Assembly: GCA_944320685.1 (NCBI GenBank)
Contig: CALUIK010000002.1
Coordinates: forward strand, 1-64,000
Direction: 5' to 3'
From: an uncultured Alistipes sp.
GTDB lineage: Bacteria; Bacteroidota; Bacteroidia; Bacteroidales; Rikenellaceae
DNA length: 64,000 nt
Part shown: positions 46,239 through 53,517 of the stretch, in pieces
How positions within the stretch are numbered: position 1 is the first letter of the stretch
Layout: every line of letters begins with the position of its first letter
Translations under genes and position numbers: made by a program
The notes under the pieces: generated by a model
What the model saw: the letters and a program-made list of their open reading frames with translations, nothing else
Told to the model about the DNA's origin: nothing
The model's database searches: none

Positions 46239-46285
46239 TCCTGCAGCTCAGGGTTCTCCCGAGCGGAGGGATCTACAGCATACGG

Positions 46286-46314
46286 GGTGCGGATATGTCC
46301 GCACCTCATTTTTT
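46286..46314 (+). terminator. Terminator after rpsU
   Basis: GGTGCGGA (46286-46293) pairs with TCCGCACC (46298-46305) around a 4-nt loop, followed by TCATTTTTT. It begins 47 nt past the rpsU stop. Confidence 0.85.
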
Positions 46315-46372
46315 ATACGCTGCGGCCGCCGCGCTGTCGGTATATTTTACCGGTGATAGTGCCGTCGGCTAT

Positions 46373-46403
46373 TTTTACGTTAAGAAAAAAGTTACTAACT
46401 TTA
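46373..46403 (+). promoter_or_regulatory. Likely promoter of the HU-CCDC81 gene
   Basis: TTTT at 46373-46376 and TAACTTTA at 46396-46403 are spaced 19 nt, matching the TAACTTTA-type element before the gene at 55248. The start site would lie near 46409, leaving about 16 nt to the ATG at 46425. A second TATATTTG (46412-46419) is too close to the start codon to serve unless the mRNA is leaderless. Confidence 0.6.
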
Positions 46404-46424
46404 CGCGGATTTATATTTGCTGCG

Positions 46425-47393
46425 ATGATAGTAAAACTCATATCGAAATATCTCGAAACGCACAAACGTTTGGTCGTGCCGAATCTGGGTGCGTTCATAG
46501 TGAAGGTGCCCGGGCAGTCGGTGCTCTTTTCGAACCTTATCAAAAACGATGACGGTGTGCTTCGTTCTCTGCTGACGGCCGACGGTATCTCGGATATGGA
46601 GGCCGCCGCCGCTGTCGACCGTTTTGTCTTCGAGGTTCGTTTCCGCCTGCAGAACAACGGGGTCTGCCGTTTGGCCGGTTTCGGTGAGTTGCGCTGCGGT
46701 GTTAACGAGACCGTTACGTTCGTGTATGCGCCCGCGACCGAGGGGGACGGCGGCGTGGATCCCGATGCGCTCAATAAGGCAGATAACCATACGGGTGTTG
46801 CCGGCGGTGCCGCAGAGACCCCTGCGGAGGCAGCGGCGAAACCTGCAGCGGCAGGGCGCGAGGCCGCGCGTCATTATACTGAACCGGAGCGCCGCGTTGC
46901 GGAACCATCACCGGAGAGGCTGTCGCGGCAGAGAACGGCGTCTGCGACCGTGACGCCGCAGACGGCAGAAGACGTTTCGGAACGTAGGCCAAAACCCGAT
47001 GCGGCCCAGATGCCGGAGCCTGATGCGGGGTATGACCCCGCTGCGGAACGCCGCCAGCGTCGGGATATGCACCGCGACCGTATGAAAGCGCTTTATGACG
47101 AACCGCACATAAGCGTCTCTCCGAAGCGCCATCCGGCAGATTATGTCAAGGGACTGCGTTACGGCAAGGGCCGCAAGGCCTCGTCGGACAGGGATATGGG
47201 GTCACGGTCGCGCCGTCGGAACGACCGTATTCTGATCATAGCCATCGTGGCGGCGGCACTGGCCATAGCGGCTCTCGGATACGGATATTATTGCGATGTG
47301 CGTGCCGCCCGCATGGATAGCGAATATTACGATGCCCAACAGGGGGATGTCGTAAATCCCGATCTGGAATATATCGAGGAATCCAACGAGTAG
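46425..47393 (+). CDS. Membrane-anchored CCDC81-type HU-domain protein
   Basis: A 322-residue protein starting with a CCDC81-like prokaryotic HU domain (about 1-105: KLISKYLETHKRLVVPNLGAFIV, FGELRCGV). A long Ala/Pro/Glu-rich, presumably disordered linker (about 110-265) follows, then a single membrane helix (about 269-289, LIIAIVAAALAIAALGYGYY) and a 33-residue acidic tail. The start at 46425 fits the HU domain. Such proteins are common in Bacteroidota and may bind DNA or cell-wall partners at the membrane. The role is unknown. Confidence 0.83.
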   Translation: MIVKLISKYLETHKRLVVPNLGAFIVKVPGQSVLFSNLIKNDDGVLRSLLTADGISDMEAAAAVDRFVFEVRFRLQNNGVCRLAGFGELRCGVNETVTFVYAPATEGDGGVDPDALNKADNHTGVAGGAAETPAEAAAKPAAAGREAARHYTEPERRVAEPSPERLSRQRTASATVTPQTAEDVSERRPKPDAAQMPEPDAGYDPAAERRQRRDMHRDRMKALYDEPHISVSPKRHPADYVKGLRYGKGRKASSDRDMGSRSRRRNDRILIIAIVAAALAIAALGYGYYCDVRAARMDSEYYDAQQGDVVNPDLEYIEESNE

Positions 47394-47417
47394 CGATTGT
47401 TGCTGAAGAGACCTGAA

Positions 47418-48641
47418 ATGACAGACAATATCGATATAACCACCGTAAAACAGCGTTTCGGCATTATAGGGAACTCGGAGCTGCTTAACCGTGCGTTAAG
47501 CGTGGCATTGCGGGTGGCCCCCACCGACCTGTCTGTGCTGGTGGTGGGCGAGAGCGGTGTGGGAAAGGAGTTTTTTCCGCAGATCATACACGCATATTCG
47601 GCGCGCAAGCATGCCAAATATATCGCCGTCAATTGCGGCGCCATACCGGAAGGGACGATCGACTCTGAGCTCTTCGGACATGAAAAGGGGGCTTTCACCG
47701 GCGCGACGGACGCCCGCAAGGGTTACTTCGAGGAGGCCGACGGCGGTACGATATTCCTCGATGAGGTGGGCGAGTTGCCGCTTTCGACGCAGGTGCGCCT
47801 GCTGCGCGTGCTGCAGTCGGGCGAGTTCCTGCGCGTAGGTTCGGCAAAAGTGCAGAAAACAGATGTGCGCGTGGTGGCCGCCACGAACAACGACCTGCTG
47901 AAGTCGATCGAAACGGGCCGTTTCCGCGAGGATCTCTACTACAGACTTAATACCGTGCCCATCGCCGTGCCGGCGCTGCGCGACCGTCCCGAGGATATTC
48001 CTTTGCTGTTCCGCAAATTCGCCAGCGACGTTGCCGTGCAGTACCACATGCCTGCAATATCGTTGGACGAGGGGGCGCGGCAATTGTTGCAAAACTACTA
48101 TTGGCGCGGCAATATCCGCCAACTGAAGAATGTGGCCGAACAGATCTCTGCTTTGGAGCAGAGCCGTGTAATAACGGCCGAGGTATTGTCGGGGTATCTC
48201 ACGCCCGTACAGCCGTCGCCTGCGGCAATGACCCCGACAGGCGGTGCAGCGGCAGGGGACATGGCTACGGAGCGGGAATTGCTGTACAAGGTGTTGTTCG
48301 ATATGCGTAGCGATATAAACGATCTTAAGCGTATGCTTGCCGACCTCATGCAGGGTACGGCGCACCGCGCGTCGGCATCGGCGCAGCCGCCGCACGAGGT
48401 TGTCGGCCTGCTGCCCTCGATGTCGCATCCCGCCGCCGTCGACTACGCCGAAAGCGAAGAGGTGACGGAGGAGCCGGTGCATACGGAGAGGACAAAAGCC
48501 GATGTGCAGCGAGAGCTGATAATACGGGCATTGCGCAACAATAACGGCCGCCGTCGCGATGCGGCGCGCGAGCTGTTCATGTCGGAAAGAACCTTGTATC
48601 GGCGTATCAAGGAGCTGGGCATAACGGACGACGACATATGA
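47418..48641 (+). CDS. Sigma-54 interaction domain transcription activator without receiver
   Basis: A 407-residue RpoN-dependent activator. The AAA+ domain starts almost at the N-terminus: Walker A GESGVGKE (44-51), the sigma-54 contact loop GAFTGA (91-96) and Walker B TIFLDE (111-116). A Fis-type HTH lies at the C-terminus (NNNGRRRDAARELFMSERTL). It has no receiver or GAF domain, so it has no obvious sensory input. It is followed by lptE (4-nt overlap), a small protein and secG, an arrangement that looks like one envelope operon. The start ATG at 47418 is chosen over TTG at 47397. Confidence 0.92.
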   Translation: MTDNIDITTVKQRFGIIGNSELLNRALSVALRVAPTDLSVLVVGESGVGKEFFPQIIHAYSARKHAKYIAVNCGAIPEGTIDSELFGHEKGAFTGATDARKGYFEEADGGTIFLDEVGELPLSTQVRLLRVLQSGEFLRVGSAKVQKTDVRVVAATNNDLLKSIETGRFREDLYYRLNTVPIAVPALRDRPEDIPLLFRKFASDVAVQYHMPAISLDEGARQLLQNYYWRGNIRQLKNVAEQISALEQSRVITAEVLSGYLTPVQPSPAAMTPTGGAAAGDMATERELLYKVLFDMRSDINDLKRMLADLMQGTAHRASASAQPPHEVVGLLPSMSHPAAVDYAESEEVTEEPVHTERTKADVQRELIIRALRNNNGRRRDAARELFMSERTLYRRIKELGITDDDI

Positions 48642-49186
48642 TGATGGCAGGTGAAATGAGGAGGATGGCGTATCGTTGTGCCGTACTGGCTACAGCGGCG
48701 TTGTGCATGCTTTCGCTGGGGGGCTGTATATTTTTCAAGGGCGGCTATTCGCTCTCGGGGGCGAGTATACCGTCGGGGGCCAAGACCTTCAGTGTGGCAT
48801 ACTTCCCGAACAACGCCCCAATGGTGTCGCCTACGTTGAGTACTACGCTGACGGAGGCGCTCAAGGACAAGTTTTCGCGCCAGACCAAGCTGGAGATGGT
48901 CGAGGAGGGCGGCGATTTCGCCTTCGAGGGCGAGATCACGGGATATACCTCCACGACAGCGTCGGTTTCGAGCGACAACTATGCTCTGTTGAACCGTCTT
49001 ACCATAACGGTGCGTGTGCGTTTCACCAATGTCATCGAACCCGACAATTCGTTCAATCAGGTGTTCACGGCATTTACCGATTACGAATCGACACAGTTGC
49101 TGACCGATATACAGAGCCAGCTCGACGAGGAGATAGTCGAGCAGTTGGTGACGGATATTTTTCAGGCTTCGGCCTCGAACTGGTAA
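48638..49186 (+). CDS. lptE: LptE-like LPS assembly lipoprotein
   Basis: A 182-residue lipoprotein with a lipobox (SLGGC, Cys30) and the short beta-rich LptE fold: GYSLSGASIPSGAKTFSVAYFPNNAP, LTEALKDKFSRQTKL, and GEITGYTSTTASV. LptE plugs the LptD barrel in the outer membrane and helps deliver LPS. The protein is slightly longer than E. coli LptE at the N-terminus, where alternative starts exist (MMMAGEMRRMAYR). It overlaps the sigma-54 activator by 4 nt. Confidence 0.85.
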   Translation: MMMAGEMRRMAYRCAVLATAALCMLSLGGCIFFKGGYSLSGASIPSGAKTFSVAYFPNNAPMVSPTLSTTLTEALKDKFSRQTKLEMVEEGGDFAFEGEITGYTSTTASVSSDNYALLNRLTITVRVRFTNVIEPDNSFNQVFTAFTDYESTQLLTDIQSQLDEEIVEQLVTDIFQASASNW

Positions 49187-49196
49187 TAAATACACG

Positions 49197-49718
49197 ATGG
49201 GAAAGGGATCCAATACGCAAGCCGCCGACGGCAGGGTGATCATCGAAAAGGAGGATGTCGAACTGCTCATGCGTTCGGAGCGGTGGCATGCCGCAGGCGC
49301 CGGCGCGGTGACGCAGGACATGCAGGCAGTGTCGGCCGTGGTTGCGGAGCTGTGCCGCATGCCTCATCTCGAGAATAAGAATATCGACATCGCCAAACTT
49401 ACGGAGGTTACCGCGGACGATATAATAGACCGTTTCCTGCGTTCGGACAACTACCGCATCGTGGCGGACGAAGCGGGTCCGGCGGAGGAGATACGGACGG
49501 AGGCTGAGTTCGACGGCGAGGACGATCTGGTGAGCGAGGAGCTGGCCGAAGTATACCGAGCTCAAGGGCTGAACGATATGGCCAAAGAAACTTATCGCAA
49601 ATTAAGTTTGCTAAATCCCGAAAAAAGTGTTTACTTTGCGAAACTTATCGCCGAGTTGGACGGTGAGGCCGCGGCGGAGCGTATAAGCGAAGGCAAAATG
49701 GAAGCGGAAAATAATTAA
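49197..49718 (+). CDS. Small TPR-like protein of the lptE-secG cluster
   Basis: A 173-residue acidic protein. The C-terminal half has a TPR-like helix pair (SEELAEVYRAQGLNDMAKETYRKLSLLNPEKSVYFAKLIAEL). No enzyme motif is visible. It sits between lptE and secG and is probably cotranscribed. The last third has AT-rich, unusual codons that may encode the secG promoter. Confidence 0.7.
   Translation: MGKGSNTQAADGRVIIEKEDVELLMRSERWHAAGAGAVTQDMQAVSAVVAELCRMPHLENKNIDIAKLTEVTADDIIDRFLRSDNYRIVADEAGPAEEIRTEAEFDGEDDLVSEELAEVYRAQGLNDMAKETYRKLSLLNPEKSVYFAKLIAELDGEAAAERISEGKMEAENN
49607..49638 (+). promoter_or_regulatory. Possible secG promoter inside the upstream gene
   Basis: TTTG at 49607-49610 and TTACTTTG at 49631-49638 are spaced 20 nt, one mismatch from TAnnTTTG. 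They fall in a short AT-rich, rare-codon patch of an otherwise GC-rich gene. The start site would be near 49644, about 90 nt before secG. Confidence 0.55.
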
Positions 49719-49732
49719 AAAACAATAAGTTT

Positions 49733-50125
49733 ATGTTGTACACACTTTGTATCGTATTGATTCTGATAGCGAGCGTAATTCTCATTCTGGCCATTCTGGT
49801 GCAGAGTCCCAAGAGCGGCATGGCTGCCAATTTCGGTGCAGCAAATCAGGTGATGGGTGTACGCGAGTCGGCCAATATCCTCGAGAAGACCACGTGGACA
49901 CTTGCCGGCCTGATCGTCGTGTTGAGCCTCGTGGCTACGCTGGCCATGGACCAGAATCTGGTATCGACGAGCAACAGCGCTCTTCAGAACGATGCCAACG
50001 CTCTTATGGAGCATGTGAATACTTCGGCTCCCGTGAACGCCATGCCTAATGTCGAGGTTCCGGCAGCGGATGGCGCGGCAACGGATGGCGCGGCGGCAGA
50101 GCAGCAGCCCGCAGAGACCGAGTAA
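49733..50125 (+). CDS. secG: Preprotein translocase subunit SecG
   Basis: A 130-residue SecG with two membrane helices (about 2-20 and 50-70) and the conserved loop ILVQSPKSGMAANFGAANQVMG between them. SecG helps the SecYE channel during SecA-driven export. The C-terminus carries an Ala/Glu-rich extension (AADGAATDGAAAEQQPAETE), common in Bacteroidota. The gene starts 15 nt after the small TPR-like gene and is followed by a terminator at 50221. Confidence 0.93.
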   Translation: MLYTLCIVLILIASVILILAILVQSPKSGMAANFGAANQVMGVRESANILEKTTWTLAGLIVVLSLVATLAMDQNLVSTSNSALQNDANALMEHVNTSAPVNAMPNVEVPAADGAATDGAAAEQQPAETE

Positions 50126-50220
50126 CGGCATGACGCCGGTGTTTGAAATGCCGGCGCGTAGCGGAGCGATGTCTGCGGGCCGTTAATCGGGCGGCGAAGA
50201 TAATCGTAGTATGATAGAGT

Positions 50221-50252
50221 AAAAGGGAGAGCGGTGACGCCTCCCTTTTTTT
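50221..50252 (+). terminator. Terminator after secG
   Basis: AAAAGGGAG (50221-50229) pairs with CTCCCTTTT (50241-50249), with an inner GCG/CGC pair around GTGA, and runs into a T tract. It lies about 95 nt past the secG stop. Confidence 0.82.
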
Positions 50253-50414
50253 GCCCGTATTTGATGACGGTTGCAGCGGGACTAAGGGCATTGGCTGCGG
50301 TCTGCGGCGGTCGGACAGATTCGGCACGGCAGTGTAAGTTCGGTTTGGCAACCCGGCAGGCGGCAGCGAAAAGTATGTCCGTTTGTCGTATGCTATCTGC
50401 CGCGAGACAAACTG
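50253..50414. other. Intergenic region between secG and cdaA
   Basis: About 160 bp between two convergent terminators. I see no supported gene. The sequence is GC-rich in its left half and has no recognisable RNA signature. Confidence 0.5.
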
Positions 50415-50445
50415 AAAATCCCGATCACCATTGGAGTGATCGGGA
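50415..50445 (-). terminator. Terminator after cdaA
   Basis: On the minus strand TCCCGATCAC (50445-50436) pairs perfectly with GTGATCGGGA (50428-50419) around a 7-nt loop, followed by TTTTC. It lies 44 nt past the cdaA stop. Confidence 0.85.
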
Positions 50446-50488
50446 CAGGTGCCGCCGTATGGCCGTATATTAGTCTGCGGAGGGTGTG

Positions 50489-51337
50489 CTATTCATTGCC
50501 GGTAGCGGTATCTTTCTGTTCGGGACGCGGGGATCTCCCTTTGCGTTGCCTGCGCTCCTTCTCCTTGCCGTTCTCGGCATTGACGAAGTGACTGGATATG
50601 GCCTGCGCCAGATTGCGTGGAGGAACGTTCCGTTCGATCTTGCCGTTGAAAGCCACGGATATGCCGCCCGTCTCCTCCGATACGACTACGACTATGGCGT
50701 CCGATGTCTCCGTAATGCCTATGGCGGCGCGGTGGCGCGTGCCGTACGATTTTGGGACGTTCGACTGCGTGACGGGTAGTATGCACTTCGCCGCCACGAT
50801 GCGGTTGTTCATGACCACGGCGGCGCCGTCGTGCAGGGGCGCGTTCTTGAAGAATATGTTTTCCAACAACGGTTGCGAGAGTTGCGCGTCGAGGCGTATG
50901 CCGCCGTCGATTATGTCGCGCAGGTCGCTCTCCTGTGCAAGGACGATCAGGGCGCCTGTCTTGCTCTCCGCCATGTCGGTGCATGCCGATATGATGGGGG
51001 TGAGATTCGGCCCTTTGATGTCGTGGGCGTTGAATATGCGGTTGATGAAATTGAAACCCTTGCGGCGCATGCCTATCATCTGCAGGAAATTGCGCAACTC
51101 GGGCTGGAAGACTATGATTATGGCAAGCACGCCGACACTGACGATCTGCCCCAATATCGACGAGAGCAGCTCCATGTTGAGTGCACGTACTACAACCCAT
51201 ACTATATATATGACGATGATGCCGGAGAGTATGTATGGGGCGTTGGTGCCGCGCGTCATGCGGTAGAGGCCGAACATGATGAGCGCCACGAAAAAGATGT
51301 CGATGAAATCTATGAATGTGAACGGTATGAAATCCAT
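50489..51337 (-). CDS. cdaA: Diadenylate cyclase (c-di-AMP synthase)
   Basis: CdaA makes cyclic di-AMP from two ATP. The 282 residues have three N-terminal membrane helices (about 10-30, 36-52, 60-78) and a DAC domain with the DGA motif (170-172, NAPLHDGAAV) and RHR motif (201-203, GTRHRAAIGI). The C-terminus is basic and disordered (KERRQRKGRSPRPEQKD). The family is well known in Firmicutes; a Bacteroidota copy implies c-di-AMP signalling here too. No phosphodiesterase is in the window. It stands alone with its own terminator. Confidence 0.94.
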   Translation of the reverse strand: MDFIPFTFIDFIDIFFVALIMFGLYRMTRGTNAPYILSGIIVIYIVWVVVRALNMELLSSILGQIVSVGVLAIIIVFQPELRNFLQMIGMRRKGFNFINRIFNAHDIKGPNLTPIISACTDMAESKTGALIVLAQESDLRDIIDGGIRLDAQLSQPLLENIFFKNAPLHDGAAVVMNNRIVAAKCILPVTQSNVPKSYGTRHRAAIGITETSDAIVVVVSEETGGISVAFNGKIERNVPPRNLAQAISSHFVNAENGKEKERRQRKGRSPRPEQKDTATGNE

Positions 51338-51466
51338 GGCCGATCCGGTTTACGATGACAAAGGTAAAAAAAACGCAGCCATGTGGATATGTCTGCGTCG
51401 TATTTTTTTATTTGGGGGCCATGCCTTATTTCGGGCTGTGCGGCGGCCCGCCCGTACAGCCGGTGA

Positions 51467-52063
51467 TTATTTGTTCTCCTTCTCGGTTTCGCTCTTTTCG
51501 GCGGCGTACAGTTCGTCAACCTTTGCCAGAACCGTCTCCGTTATATCGAGGGCGTCGTTCGCATCGAGCAGGGCCGTAGCATTCACTACGAGCTTGTATT
51601 TCTTGTCGGCATTGATCTCCTTGATGGCGCGCATTACGAGATCCTGCGTGCGGTTCGAAAATACGAAGTTCTCCTCGTCGAGGGTCTGCGCCTCCTTCTG
51701 TGCGTTGCTTTGGTAGTTGGCTATCTTCTTTTCTATGTTCTGCTGCTGTTTCTGCGCGTCGGCCGTGGTTATGAGGCCTTTCTGGTACTTCTCCTGAAGC
51801 TGGCTGGCCTCGTACTGGAGGTTCTTCTCCTTCTGAGCCCAAGCGTTCTGGGCCTTCTCGGTCTTCTCCTTGAGAGCGACGCCCTCGGTCTGATAGATCT
51901 GGCTTTGAGCGAGTACGTAATCGACCCTTACGAATGCGATATCGCCTCCGGTGATGGTTTCAGTCTCGACCTCAACTGTTTCGGTCGCAGGCGCAGTCGT
52001 CTTGTTGTCGCAGGATACGAGCGGCAGCGCAGCGACGAGCAGTGTCCAAAAAACTTTTTTCAT
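51467..52063 (-). CDS. OmpH/Skp-like periplasmic chaperone, lipoprotein form
   Basis: A 198-residue OmpH/Skp-family protein. It has a lipobox (LPLVSC, Cys18), unlike soluble E. coli Skp, a small beta domain (GGDIAFVRVDYVLAQ) and a long helical hairpin (about 65-135, rich in Glu, Lys and Gln: EKAQNAWAQKEKNLQ). Skp chaperones outer membrane proteins in the periplasm. A divergent promoter with ruvA lies upstream. Lipidation is inferred from the signal. Confidence 0.86.
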   Translation of the reverse strand: MKKVFWTLLVAALPLVSCDNKTTAPATETVEVETETITGGDIAFVRVDYVLAQSQIYQTEGVALKEKTEKAQNAWAQKEKNLQYEASQLQEKYQKGLITTADAQKQQQNIEKKIANYQSNAQKEAQTLDEENFVFSNRTQDLVMRAIKEINADKKYKLVVNATALLDANDALDITETVLAKVDELYAAEKSETEKENK

Positions 52064-52108
52064 GGTATCTCTGTTCCTTTTTAGTTTTTGAGATAAAATT
52101 TACGTATA

Positions 52109-52141
52109 ATTGACAAAGGTAGAAAAAAATATTTACATTTG
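52109..52141. promoter_or_regulatory. Overlapping divergent promoter elements for ruvA and ompH
   Basis: On the plus strand ATTG (52109-52112) and TACATTTG (52134-52141) are spaced 21 nt and would drive ruvA. On the minus strand TACCTTTG (52121-52114) is a -7 element for the ompH-like gene and overlaps the ruvA promoter spacer. The two promoters could interfere. A minus-strand -33 element is not evident. Confidence 0.6.
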
Positions 52142-52166
52142 TAATGTTTCAAGTTAAAATTAACCT

Positions 52167-52754
52167 ATGTACGAGTATATTTCCGGAAAAGTGGCGGAGC
52201 TTGCCCCGACGTATGCTGTGGTGGAGGCCGCCGGTGTCGGGTATTATATAAACATATCGTTGCAGACCTTCTCTGCTGTGGAGCATGCCGACGACGTACG
52301 GCTCTACGTGCATTTTATCGTACGCGAGGATGCGCAAACGCTTTACGGGTTTGCCACGAAGGAGGAGCGGGAGCTGTTCCGCAGCCTTATAAGCGTTTCG
52401 GGTGTGGGCGGCAATACAGCCCGTATGATACTCTCGACATACAGTCCTTCGGAACTGCGCAACATCATCGCTACGGAAAATGCCGTATTGCTTAAGAATG
52501 TCAAGGGGCTGGGCCTCAAGACAGCGCAAAAGATCATCGTCGAGTTGAGCGGCAAGATGGCCCTCATGGGGCAGCAATCCGTTGCAGGGGTGTCTGCGGC
52601 CGTATCGGGTGGCATATACGATGAGGCAATGGCGGCGCTTATGATGTTGGGGTTCCAGCGCGCGGCATCGGACAAGGCGTTGAAGGCTATACTCAGGGAG
52701 TCTCCCTCGATTGCTGTCGAGGAGGCCGTGCGGCAGGCTTTGCGCCGCATGTGA
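52167..52754 (+). CDS. ruvA: Holliday junction branch migration protein RuvA
   Basis: RuvA binds Holliday junctions and recruits the RuvB motor. The 195 residues have the N-terminal OB-fold (YEYISGKVAELAPTYAVVEA), the HhH region (LISVSGVGGNTARMIL, NVKGLGLKTAQKIIVEL) and the C-terminal UBA-like domain that touches RuvB (after about 145: YDEAMAALMMLGFQRAASDK). Length and motifs are normal. ruvB and ruvC are not in the window. Confidence 0.96.
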   Translation: MYEYISGKVAELAPTYAVVEAAGVGYYINISLQTFSAVEHADDVRLYVHFIVREDAQTLYGFATKEERELFRSLISVSGVGGNTARMILSTYSPSELRNIIATENAVLLKNVKGLGLKTAQKIIVELSGKMALMGQQSVAGVSAAVSGGIYDEAMAALMMLGFQRAASDKALKAILRESPSIAVEEAVRQALRRM

Positions 52755-52796
52755 CCGTGCGGCGGCTGTTATGCTCGAACATAATGGCGGCAGCGG

Positions 52797-52827
52797 TTGG
52801 CCGTGTCGATTATTTTTCATATTTTTG
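52797..52827 (+). promoter_or_regulatory. Promoter of the FKBP lipoprotein genes
   Basis: TTGG at 52797-52800 and TATTTTTG at 52820-52827 are spaced 19 nt, near-consensus for the Bacteroidota promoter. The start codon at 52843 is 15 nt downstream, so the leader would be very short. Confidence 0.65.
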
Positions 52828-52842
52828 CGCGAATAGTAAGTT

Positions 52843-53454
52843 ATGAGGAGAACCATAGCGTGCATAACCTGCCTTATGGCGGCGTGCGTATTGCTGGCGG
52901 CATGCGAGGACAACGACGACGCCCTGACTACACAGCGTCAGCGTATCGTCTCGTACCTCACGTCGTCGCATGTGCCGCAGCTTGTGTCGGAGGAGGAGGC
53001 CGAAACGTCGCTCGACCCCAACCCTCCGTTTTACGAGTTGATCGACCAGCAGGTATACCGCTATATCTCGACATACTACGATGACGGCCGCGACACCCGT
53101 ACGTTGGTGGAGCAGGGAGACGAGGTGCAGCTTACGTATACGGCCTATATCTTCACCGGCAGCGTGCCGCGCACCTCGTCGGTATATATGACCAACGACG
53201 CCACAGTCTTGGCCGCATTGGTCGAGGAGGGACTGAACGCCGAGTATTGGAATACCGATCCGCTGACTGTTAAATTGGGCCAGACCGATATAATAAAAGG
53301 CGTGGAACTGTCGTTATTGGGATGCAGGGAAGGTGACGATGTAGAGGCGTACATGACCTTCGATGCGGCTTACGGCGGCGACGAGGTGGGCATAGTCCCC
53401 GTCGAGTCGGCTGTTCTGTGGGTCTATACGATAGACAAGGTTTTGAAGGATTGA
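52843..53454 (+). CDS. FKBP-like lipoprotein
   Basis: A 203-residue lipoprotein (lipobox LLAAC, Cys21) with one FKBP-type fold: GDEVQLTYTAYIFTG, VKLGQTDIIKGVELSLLGCREGDDVEAYM, YGGDEVGIVPVESAVLWVYTIDKV. The prolyl isomerase residues are only partly kept, so it may act as a chaperone-like fold without strong activity. It is the first of two FKBP-like lipoproteins. GldI of gliding bacteria is a distant parallel. The next gene starts 63 nt downstream. Confidence 0.82.
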   Translation: MRRTIACITCLMAACVLLAACEDNDDALTTQRQRIVSYLTSSHVPQLVSEEEAETSLDPNPPFYELIDQQVYRYISTYYDDGRDTRTLVEQGDEVQLTYTAYIFTGSVPRTSSVYMTNDATVLAALVEEGLNAEYWNTDPLTVKLGQTDIIKGVELSLLGCREGDDVEAYMTFDAAYGGDEVGIVPVESAVLWVYTIDKVLKD

Positions 53455-53517
53455 CAAGCCGTGATGCCGCGCCGATAGGATGGCGGGGGAGAACCGGTAA
53501 AAGAGCTGATTGATTAT

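Noticed and set aside
50234..50473. 79-codon frame between secG and cdaA
   Set aside because: It starts inside the secG terminator and crosses the cdaA terminator; no plausible protein features.
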